A stretch of DNA of 64,000 nt. Origin: Halopseudomonas sp002296055 (GTDB lineage: Bacteria; Pseudomonadota; Gammaproteobacteria; Pseudomonadales; Pseudomonadaceae). The notes under the pieces are model-generated. The model was not told the DNA's origin and did no database searches. It saw only the letters and a program-made list of their open reading frames with translations. Below are positions 33,752-40,103 of the stretch, one piece after another. The position numbers and the translations under genes are program-made. The first letter of the stretch is position 1; the number at the start of each line of letters is the position of its first letter. The stretch lies in assembly GCF_050876985.1 (NCBI RefSeq), contig NZ_JBPAPP010000002.1. One strand, given 5' to 3'.

Positions 33752-35614
33752 ATGAAACAGACTTACCTTGCCGCCTGTGCGCTGATGGTTGCTCTTGCAC
33801 TGCTCAGCGGCTGCGCCACCACCTCAATCGAAGCCCATAGCGACTATGTCTCAGAGCTGAATAAGTACGGCACCAATCCGCTGATCAAGGCGCCCATTCT
33901 GCGCGACCTGGAGAGCCGTATTCGTACCGTTGTCATGGCTCCCAACCCCCATACCGACCAGCCAGTAACCACCTTCAGTCCGCGCAACAAGGCACTGCTC
34001 GACAACTTCAGTGAGCACTACGATCACAGCGCCCTGATGGAGGACATTACGCTCGCGCGTGCCGGCTTTGACCAAGCCGTTGCCGCACGCTACCCAGAGC
34101 TCGGGAACGAGACCGCGTGCGGCCTTGCCAACAGCGACGCGCACTTCCCCAACAGCGGCGGGGAGCCCACCCAATTTACCTGGCAGTTTGAGCAAGGCGA
34201 CTGTGTGAACGGCCTCGCGCACGGTATTGCCCGCCTCAGCGCGCCCACAGCCAACGCACGTTTCGTGGGGCAATTTGAACAGGGCCAGATGATTGAGGGC
34301 ATCTTCGAGATGCAGCACAGTGACGGCGCCCGCGTAATCCAGTTGGGGGGTATCCCGACCGCCGAGCACACCGCTCGACTACTGACCAGCAAAATCGAGA
34401 ACAGCGGCTACCAGTGGCACCGCTACGGTGACTTTGACGACCAGGGTGAATTTGAGGGTTTTGGTATCAACGTCATTAACTTCGTCAACCTGATGGAGGT
34501 GCGCGATGTAGGGCTGATGCACAACTCGCGCCTGCACGGCTTTGGCGCCCAGCAAACGCGCAAGGCCTGGGGTAACGGCAAAATTCCTGTTGTCTGGCTG
34601 GGCGACTTCGTCAACGGAAAACTGAACGGTTTGGCTGCCTGGAGCAACACAGTCGATAGGATGCGTATTGGCGAATGGGAAGAGGGCCAGCTGGACGGCG
34701 TGGTATACGGCTCGGACAAGCTGGAAGGAGTGCTCTTTCACGAGTTCTTCGTCGGCCGCTACGTCGACGGCAAAAAGCAGGGATGGTTCGACTACTACAG
34801 CATCAACACACTTGATACTCACCGTACTGAGCGTAAGGAGTTTGAAGACGGCTACCTGGTCGCTATCGACAATGGTAAGGAAGATATCGAGTTCGGCCAG
34901 ATATTCGCCATGGCAGCCGGCGCCGCCATCATCGGCACGGCCGACATCGACAGCGTCTCCAAAGCCGAGATTGGCGGCGCCTTTATGGCCGACATGCTTA
35001 GTGGCAGTAACAGCAACGGCAGCAACATGCAGGCACTCCAACAGCAGTACAACATGCGTACCAGCATCACCCAGCCGCCTGTCACTATCCAGCCCCCGCA
35101 GCCACAAACCACCAGCGCAGTCCCCGCTGGCGGCCAGCCCACCAGCACGGCCAGCTCCCCAGGAGCAGCCAGCAGCACAACACCGCAGGGCACCGCCAGC
35201 GCGAACGCGATTCCGGGTAAAGAAAAGACCAACCCCGCCCGCAGCCCAGCCGCTAACACCACCGCCACCACGGGAAGCACAGGCAACAGCACCACCCTGG
35301 CGGCAACTCAAACCACCGTCACCCCACCAACACCCGAGCCTAATCGCTATGTCGGCGCCGGCCGCGACTACCCCTTTACCGGCACCAGCACTACCTACTA
35401 CAGCCAGAGTACCGCCATCGACCTGGCGCAAACCAACCTGCGCAACCAGGCAGCGGCCTTCTGCGAGAGCAGCTACAAAGCCGAAATTCGCTGGGGCGAC
35501 CCAAGCTGCGAGGCATCAAGCAGCAGTGCAAACCAATACCTGTGCACTGTAGATGCCATGGTCAACTGCTACGTAAACCCGTGCGACCAAGCATTCTGCG
35601 GTACGCGCAACTGA
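33752..35614 (+). CDS. Large MORN-like lipoprotein with low-complexity linker and C-terminal cysteine domain
   Basis: 620 residues. The lipobox is LLSGC (Cys21), so the protein is lipid-anchored at the outer or inner membrane. Roughly residues 130-370 carry loosely repeated glycine/aromatic motifs resembling MORN-type repeats (EQGDCVNGLAHGIARLS, FEQGQMIEGIFEM, GRYVDGKKQGWFDYY). There follows a Ser/Thr/Pro/Ala-rich, charge-poor linker of about 120 residues, then a C-terminal domain of about 90 residues with six cysteines (FCESS, PSCEAS, YLCTV, NCYVN, PCDQAFCG). I do not know a named family for the whole protein. GGGGAGC is just upstream of the start. It stands alone. Confidence 0.75.
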   Translation: MKQTYLAACALMVALALLSGCATTSIEAHSDYVSELNKYGTNPLIKAPILRDLESRIRTVVMAPNPHTDQPVTTFSPRNKALLDNFSEHYDHSALMEDITLARAGFDQAVAARYPELGNETACGLANSDAHFPNSGGEPTQFTWQFEQGDCVNGLAHGIARLSAPTANARFVGQFEQGQMIEGIFEMQHSDGARVIQLGGIPTAEHTARLLTSKIENSGYQWHRYGDFDDQGEFEGFGINVINFVNLMEVRDVGLMHNSRLHGFGAQQTRKAWGNGKIPVVWLGDFVNGKLNGLAAWSNTVDRMRIGEWEEGQLDGVVYGSDKLEGVLFHEFFVGRYVDGKKQGWFDYYSINTLDTHRTERKEFEDGYLVAIDNGKEDIEFGQIFAMAAGAAIIGTADIDSVSKAEIGGAFMADMLSGSNSNGSNMQALQQQYNMRTSITQPPVTIQPPQPQTTSAVPAGGQPTSTASSPGAASSTTPQGTASANAIPGKEKTNPARSPAANTTATTGSTGNSTTLAATQTTVTPPTPEPNRYVGAGRDYPFTGTSTTYYSQSTAIDLAQTNLRNQAAAFCESSYKAEIRWGDPSCEASSSSANQYLCTVDAMVNCYVNPCDQAFCGTRN

Positions 35615-35695
35615 GCAACCCAAAAGCCCGCGCACCGGCTCACACAGGGCCGGTTGCTGAATACCCCGCTTCGGCACGCCGCCCTTGTGCTGCGG

Positions 35696-36331
35696 TCAAA
35701 GAACCGCCAGAGGGGCCCGCTGCATGCGGGTCAACATCCACGCCAACGTACCCAGCCAGATAACCGCAACACCGTAGTTGATGCGCTGATACAGCCCAAA
35801 CGCTTCACCCGACTCCACCGCCGCGGCCATCATCGGCATCACCGCCAGCGACACAATCAGGCAAACCAGCGAGAACCAGCTAAAACCGGCCGACCCCAGG
35901 CGTTTGCGCGCCAGGTACACCCACAGCAAGTTGGCCAAGGTCAGGGAGGCGAACATCACCAGCCCCGACAGGTTGTGCAGCATCTGATCGCGCGAGGGCT
36001 CAACCGGGTTGCAACCCGGGTCGCAGGCAAACAGGCCGGCGCTGATGCTTGCCAGGCCATGCAGCATCAGCAACAGGCCGGAGAACTGAGCCAACCGCGC
36101 GTCCGAGAACAGGCCGACCACCGCGCCGCCAAACAGCAGAAACAGCACGCCCAGCGGGAAGTTGTTGATGATGGGAGACAGCTGATGCGTTGGTGCCTCT
36201 AACGCCCCCAGCTCGCTCATGGCCTGGTCAACATGGCTATAGCCGGGGTACAGAGAACCTGCGATCAGCACACCGCAGGACAGCCAGACGGGGATCAGCA
36301 TCCCGGAGAACAACGCGTACTTCTTCATCAC
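35696..36331 (-). CDS. DUF998 membrane protein
   Basis: 211 residues with six membrane segments, beginning MMKKYALFSGMLIPVWLSCGVLIAGS. Conserved DUF998-type features are GYSHVDQAMSELGA in the first loop and LFACDPGCNP in the central loop. Function unknown. It is transcribed alone and convergent with the MORN-like lipoprotein. Confidence 0.82.
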   Translation of the reverse strand: MMKKYALFSGMLIPVWLSCGVLIAGSLYPGYSHVDQAMSELGALEAPTHQLSPIINNFPLGVLFLLFGGAVVGLFSDARLAQFSGLLLMLHGLASISAGLFACDPGCNPVEPSRDQMLHNLSGLVMFASLTLANLLWVYLARKRLGSAGFSWFSLVCLIVSLAVMPMMAAAVESGEAFGLYQRINYGVAVIWLGTLAWMLTRMQRAPLAVL

Positions 36332-36528
36332 ATCACGTCCTGTGCAGACAAAGGGGCAAGGCCGCAGCGAACATCATGCGGCCTTCGGCGGCGGCCAACA
36401 CTATACCAAGCAAAAACAGAACCGGCAGCTCTGGCACAAGCCTTCTGGCCAAGCCCTCCGCTCAGCAAGCGCAGCTCGCGCCGACGCCCTGCGCTATACT
36501 GCGCCGAAATCACAGAATTGGGCTTTTT

Positions 36529-36966
36529 ATGAAAGTGTGCGGTGTTGACCTCAACAGTAACGATGCAAATCTCTGCCTGCTGTCGCTGGAGGATGAGCTG
36601 TTTCAGCTGCCGGATTTTCGCTCGCGCCGTCTGACCTTGCCGGGCAGCCACAGCGCCAGTGACCTGCGCTATTTCCAGCAGACCTTTGCCAAGCTGATGC
36701 AGGATTACAAGGTGGACAAGGTCGTGATTCGCCAGCGGCCGATGAAGGGCAAGTTTGCCGGTGGCGCGGTGGGCTTCAAACTGGAAGCGGCTATCGAGCT
36801 GATTGCGGGCCTTGATGTGATTATCCTGTCACCGACCGATATCAAGGAATCCATCAAGCGCAACCCGATTGCCGCCCCCTTCGCTGAAACCGGCCTCAAG
36901 GCCTATCAGGAAACCGCCTTCAACACCGCCTACGCCTATCTGATGCAGGCCAAATACGCAGACTGA
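36529..36966 (+). CDS. DUF3010 protein (RNase H-like fold)
   Basis: 145 residues from the ATG at 36529. MKVCGVDLNSNDANLCLL, with the acidic first strand, and VDKVVIRQRPMKGKFAGG fit the DUF3010 family, which looks related to RNase H-like folds. No catalytic activity is established. A TATACT -10-like hexamer lies at 36495-36500. Convergent with the TIGR02450 gene. Confidence 0.86.
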   Translation: MKVCGVDLNSNDANLCLLSLEDELFQLPDFRSRRLTLPGSHSASDLRYFQQTFAKLMQDYKVDKVVIRQRPMKGKFAGGAVGFKLEAAIELIAGLDVIILSPTDIKESIKRNPIAAPFAETGLKAYQETAFNTAYAYLMQAKYAD

Positions 36967-36987
36967 CCCCTGCTTGCTGGCGCCTCG

Positions 36988-37203
36988 CTACTTCCAGCCC
37001 TGGCGCCAGCGCTCGGTGTTTTTCAGCTCGCGCCAGTCAATCGGGTACTGACTCTTGGTGAGCACCGCCTCCAGCAGGCAAGACAGCACCACGCCTTCCT
37101 CGTCGTACTCCACCTCAACCACCATAAAGTGCTTTTCCCGCTTTTGCGGGGCAACGGCCGTCCACTTGCTGTGCAGCAGTTTTGCCGGGTTGATCTGATG
37201 CAT
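36988..37203 (-). CDS. TIGR02450-family Trp-rich small protein
   Basis: 71 residues: MHQINPAKLLHSKWTAV, then EKHFMVVEVEYDEEG and a C-terminal YPIDWRELKNTERWRQGWK. The sequence matches the small, Trp-rich TIGR02450 family of unknown function. ATG at 37203 with GGAGAG upstream. The frame is open farther upstream but only the 71-residue form is family-like. Confidence 0.88.
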   Translation of the reverse strand: MHQINPAKLLHSKWTAVAPQKREKHFMVVEVEYDEEGVVLSCLLEAVLTKSQYPIDWRELKNTERWRQGWK

Positions 37204-37265
37204 GCTCTCTCCACATCCGCGCTGAGCCACAGCCGCTGCAGGGTATTTGCAGCCCCTTAAACGGA

Positions 37266-37679
37266 CTAGTACGTTTGGGAAATATTGTACTTCTTCATAA
37301 AGGCACCAGCACCAAAGCAACCGAGCAGGTTTCCGCAGGCAACCGCAAAGGCCACAACCAAAATTACCGCTTTAGCCAAGTCGCCTTCAAAGACAGCACC
37401 ACCAAAAAAATGGGCCACAACGGCACAGGCAAACAGCGCCGAGGCGTACTTGTTCAAAAGAAAAAAACAGGGAATCTCGAACGCCCACACCTCGTTGCGC
37501 GCCCTGAATTTGAGTAAACCCAAAAGCACATAACACAGCGCCGCTGTAAAAGCCGCCAGCATCAGCAGAGCCGCATCAGGAAACACCGCCTTCCCCATCA
37601 TCCAATAGAAACCGGCACGACACGTGAAGAAAAGCGCGGCCAACCAGAACGCCACCACTGGCACAATAATCAAACCCAT
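37266..37679 (-). CDS. Small membrane protein of unknown function (cassette-like)
   Basis: 137 residues with about four hydrophobic segments (MGLIIVPVVAFWLAALFF, LLMLAAFTAALCYVLLGLL, ASALFACAVVAHFFGG, AVILVVAFAVACGNLLGC). I recognise no family. A GTTAAGG-like core lies upstream (37687-37693, minus strand). Composition is AT-richer than neighbours outside this patch. It is the last gene of the leftward cassette-like series. Confidence 0.6.
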   Translation of the reverse strand: MGLIIVPVVAFWLAALFFTCRAGFYWMMGKAVFPDAALLMLAAFTAALCYVLLGLLKFRARNEVWAFEIPCFFLLNKYASALFACAVVAHFFGGAVFEGDLAKAVILVVAFAVACGNLLGCFGAGAFMKKYNISQTY

Positions 37680-37770
37680 TTTTTATCCTTAACGCCAGAT
37701 CAAAGAGCGTTGCGCAGCCTGTCCCAGTGGAGACGGCGCTTTTTTCAGCCGGAACGGATTGAAACGCTTG

Positions 37771-38427
37771 CTAGCCATTCCCGTATGCCTCATCGGTTAT
37801 AAGTTGATAAGCCATAGAAAGTGCTGCGACCTCGAAAACAATGACGAATGTAGATACCAAGCTAGACAAGAAGAAGGTATATGGTACAAAGCCAAAGAGG
37901 ACAGTGGGGACTGCCAACAATATCGGGAATGCGATCACCACCAAGAACATTAGGCCTTGGTGACTCCGTGTAAGCTTCCATGAAAGCTTGAAAGAGACAC
38001 CCTTATCTATGGCTATGCCAGGAAAAACAAGGCTGAGCCGGCCAGTCAACCAGCAAGCTACCACCAAGGCAGCGACACTGCCTAAAACGGGTATCAAACC
38101 GAGCAAAAAAACGGGAAGAACTAAAAACGCCAAGGCAATAATATGAAGCAAAAAGAATGTTTCCCGTTTTGTCCATGAGGTAAGTCCCCACTTTGAAACC
38201 GAGCCAGGACCCAACAACACGACCCTATGTGTTGTAATGGCAAAAACCGCCTGTATTCCTATGCTCGCAACCGCTGTAAAAAAAGCCATCCCACCTTCGA
38301 CTTCCAGATAGTATGCCGCGTCAATCAAAACAAATGCTAAAAATGGCCAAGCCAACGCCCTTGCGAGCGCAGCTCTATTTTCATAAACATAGTAGAACGC
38401 TCCTGCGATAACTTTTTTGAACTGCAT
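37771..38427 (-). CDS. Polytopic membrane protein of unknown function (cassette-like)
   Basis: 218 residues from the ATG at 38427 (MQFKKVIAGAFYYVYENR), with AGGGAG just upstream. About five hydrophobic segments follow (ALAWPFLAFVLIDAAYYLEV, FFTAVASIGIQAVFAI, IIALAFLVLPVFLLGLIPVLG). The fold resembles generic bacterial membrane proteins with a YciC/DUF-like helical bundle, but I cannot name it. A GTTAATC core-like site lies at 38442-38448. Composition is distinctly AT-rich. Confidence 0.65.
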   Translation of the reverse strand: MQFKKVIAGAFYYVYENRAALARALAWPFLAFVLIDAAYYLEVEGGMAFFTAVASIGIQAVFAITTHRVVLLGPGSVSKWGLTSWTKRETFFLLHIIALAFLVLPVFLLGLIPVLGSVAALVVACWLTGRLSLVFPGIAIDKGVSFKLSWKLTRSHQGLMFLVVIAFPILLAVPTVLFGFVPYTFFLSSLVSTFVIVFEVAALSMAYQLITDEAYGNG

Positions 38428-38507
38428 AGCTCTCCCTGTCTGATTAACGTCGTTACTCACGCGCGGGCTTTCCGCGTCGCGGCCAGCATTTTTTCAGCGC
38501 TCCGCAT

Positions 38508-38927
38508 TCAATCCCACCAGCAAGCGACTGGCCTGCAGCTAGCAGGTACTTCGTATGGCTCGAACGCCTGCTCCACGAACCCTTCCCACGTGTCATCAGG
38601 CCTCAATTCTTCAGGGAACCACGTTGCCACTACCTCTGGTGCAGCCGAGGTCATGACGTAAACGGTATCCGTAAAGGGCCACTCCGGAACATCAAATGCG
38701 GTGATTTGTACGCGGATGTCCTCAACGTCAGGGCGGCGAGCAATTTCTAGGAAGAGCGCGTAGAACTGCTCCGGTGAAGGAGTGGGGTCTAGATTACATC
38801 CGATGCTTCCAACTTCGGAATTGCCGTCAAAGAACTCGTTTACAGACACCAGCGGCGTCGGAGTATTCGGTTCGTCTGGATGGCCGAAGCGCGTAACGCG
38901 CTCCGTAATTCGTTCAAGTGGGGTCAT
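38508..38927 (-). CDS. Small soluble protein of unknown function (cassette-like)
   Basis: 139 residues, strongly acidic, with no signal peptide and no membrane segment. Distinct segments are NEFFDGNSEVGSIGCNLDP, VRVQITAF-type strand (IRVQITAFDVPEWPF) and a C-terminus PVACWWD. From memory, proteins of this general look occur in chromosomal integron arrays, but I do not name a family. RBS AAGGAAC is upstream. A GCTAGAG core-like site lies at 38943-38949. Confidence 0.65.
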   Translation of the reverse strand: MTPLERITERVTRFGHPDEPNTPTPLVSVNEFFDGNSEVGSIGCNLDPTPSPEQFYALFLEIARRPDVEDIRVQITAFDVPEWPFTDTVYVMTSAAPEVVATWFPEELRPDDTWEGFVEQAFEPYEVPASCRPVACWWD

Positions 38928-39016
38928 GCCCTGTTCCTTTCTCTCTAGCGCCGTATTAATGGGCGCGGGCTGTTTGCGTGTTCCAATGAGTGACAGCGAA
39001 CTAACTAAACATCATG

Positions 39017-39400
39017 TTAACGATTGGTGACTGAGTTTTGTTTGTAGCTAATTTTAGCCTTACGCCAAAACGGAAAGAACAGTAGCCCTGTTGTTGAGCT
39101 GTTTACCCATTGCCCGTTTTCTAGGCTTTGAGCCACCCACTTGTGTGGCACACCACCCCTCACAGTTATTTCAAGGCGGCACTCACTACTAAGCCCCCAA
39201 CCAAAACAATTAAGAGCTTCTGCTAAATCTTTAAACTCTTCGTGCCACCCTTCAAAGCCAACCGTATATAAGCCTCGATTATCCGCAGCCCACACCGTAA
39301 ATCCGCCTTCCGGGGTAACAGAAATTGTATTCCGCCCCTCACTCACCGAGAGCCCAGAATACTTATCTAGTTTTTCCTTTATCTTTTCTACGATGCTCAT
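39017..39400 (-). CDS. Small soluble protein of unknown function (cassette-like)
   Basis: 127 residues, MSIVEKIKEKLDKYSGLSV onward, mixed alpha/beta with many aromatic residues (GGFTVWAADNRGLYTVGFEGWHEEF). No signal peptide. There is no clear Shine-Dalgarno, a feature often seen in cassette genes. Its stop codon is TAA followed by C, so TAAC at the 3' end may be part of an attC-type core. No family recognised. Confidence 0.6.
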   Translation of the reverse strand: MSIVEKIKEKLDKYSGLSVSEGRNTISVTPEGGFTVWAADNRGLYTVGFEGWHEEFKDLAEALNCFGWGLSSECRLEITVRGGVPHKWVAQSLENGQWVNSSTTGLLFFPFWRKAKISYKQNSVTNR

Positions 39401-39506
39401 TTGTATATACAGTTACGACGTAATGTGGAGCTGATGGCATGGAGCGCAGCGGAGTGACAGCAGTCCCACACCATTGCCTTCTTGGAAGACAGGCTAAAGT
39501 AAGGCT

Positions 39507-39803
39507 TCATCGCTTTGTGCCCCACTGGCTGTTTTTCACCCGCTTGTTCATGGTAAGGAAAAGCCATGACGTTAATCCACACGGCACTGAGATCGCGAAT
39601 GCTAGAAAACCACGCACCGATAAAGACTGCAGCCAGCGCGTATCAGATATAGCAAAGAAGAGAGTGGTGATCGAAGCGAAAAGCGGGATAAGCAAAAGGA
39701 CAAGAATCCGTCGTTTTTTACGAAATCGCCAAGCTCCAACGCCGGACATAATAGCGATCACCGGAATAATTGGTGCGAAGAGAATGAGAAACTCAGTGCC
39801 CAT
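39507..39803 (-). CDS. Small membrane protein of unknown function (first cassette-like gene)
   Basis: 98 residues with three hydrophobic segments (MGTEFLILFAPIIPVIAIM, ILVLLLIPLFASITTLFFAI, GFLAFAISVPCGLTSWLFL). The ATG lies 2 bases past GTTGGGC, a perfect GTTRRRY core on the minus strand. No Shine-Dalgarno is visible, so expression would depend on the integron setting. A GCCTTAC (one mismatch to RYYYAAC) follows the stop codon closely. Confidence 0.55.
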   Translation of the reverse strand: MGTEFLILFAPIIPVIAIMSGVGAWRFRKKRRILVLLLIPLFASITTLFFAISDTRWLQSLSVRGFLAFAISVPCGLTSWLFLTMNKRVKNSQWGTKR

Positions 39804-39805
39804 AA

Positions 39806-39812
39806 GCCCAAC
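39806..39812 (-). other. GTTRRRY-type integron core site (possible attI/attC boundary)
   Basis: GTTGGGC on the minus strand, a perfect match to the GTTRRRY core consensus. It lies 2 bases before the first cassette-like ATG. To its right is a short hairpin (GCCGC-TTC-GCGGC) and then the integrase fragment, the place where attI is expected. Confidence 0.45.
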
Positions 39813-39837
39813 GTAGAACTTTGCGGCAACTTTTTAG

Positions 39838-39963
39838 CCGCGAAGCGGCAAGAGCCCTAGGGGCCGCGCCACGCTGCTGGGGCATGCTGATGTGCGTACT
39901 ACGCAGGTTTATACCCATGTCCTTGGTAATGCCTTTGCCGGGGTGCAAAGTCTGCTCGGCTGA
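39838..39963 (+). pseudogene. intI: Integron integrase, C-terminal fragment
   Basis: From 39871 the frame reads TLLGHADVRTTQVYTHV, then LGNAFAGVQSLLG and a TGA stop at 39961. LLGH and the tyrosine nucleophile in VYTHV are the final catalytic motifs of tyrosine recombinases. The 'YTHVL...AGV.S' ending is characteristic of IntI proteins rather than XerC/XerD, whose ends differ. Everything before LLGH is missing (a TAG stop lies at 39835), so the gene is dead. It is divergent from the leftward cassette-like genes, as an intI should be. Confidence 0.55.
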
Positions 39964-40103
39964 GTGTGCCCGCCGTGCCATCCCTGTGTGCGCTTAAACT
40001 GCGCGAACGCCTTGCAGATTATTCCAGCGAGCAATGCGCTGTCCATCACCTGTAAACAACAACCCCGGCGCGAGGCCGGGGTTGTTGTGTGCTGCGCTGG
40101 CGA
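39964..40103. other. Non-coding stretch between integrase fragment and purL
   Basis: No gene seen. It holds the purL terminator at 40056-40088. Together with 39804-39963 it makes a 300-base gap that contains only the integrase remnant and the attI-like core. Confidence 0.7.
40056..40088 (-). terminator. Terminator of purL
   Basis: Perfect 14-base stem, ACAACAACCCCGGC (40056-40069) with GCCGGGGTTGTTGT (40075-40088), and a 5-base loop. It lies 15 bases past the purL stop codon. Confidence 0.85.

Larger units (their letters stand above)
37266..39963. mobile_element. Probable remnant of a chromosomal integron (five cassette-like genes plus integrase fragment)
   Basis: Five small genes of unknown function (37266-39803) all run leftward. 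Base composition is visibly more AT-rich than the flanks. At the right end a C-terminal fragment of an IntI-type integrase faces the other way, the divergent orientation expected of intI and its cassettes. A GTTRRRY core (GTTGGGC, minus strand, 39806-39812) sits 2 bases before the first gene. Degenerate versions (one or two mismatches) precede the other four genes: 39410-39416, 38943-38949, 38442-38448 and 37687-37693. I could not identify a complete, symmetric attC site, so the array is inferred. Confidence 0.45.

Noticed and set aside
39397..39582. 61-residue minus-strand frame at the gap after the first cassette-like gene
   Set aside because: Overlaps the cassette-like gene in another frame and covers the region where an attC would lie; not a credible protein.
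39793..39981. 62-residue minus-strand frame across the integrase fragment
   Set aside because: It is the complement of the integrase remnant and the attI-like region, with no protein-like features.
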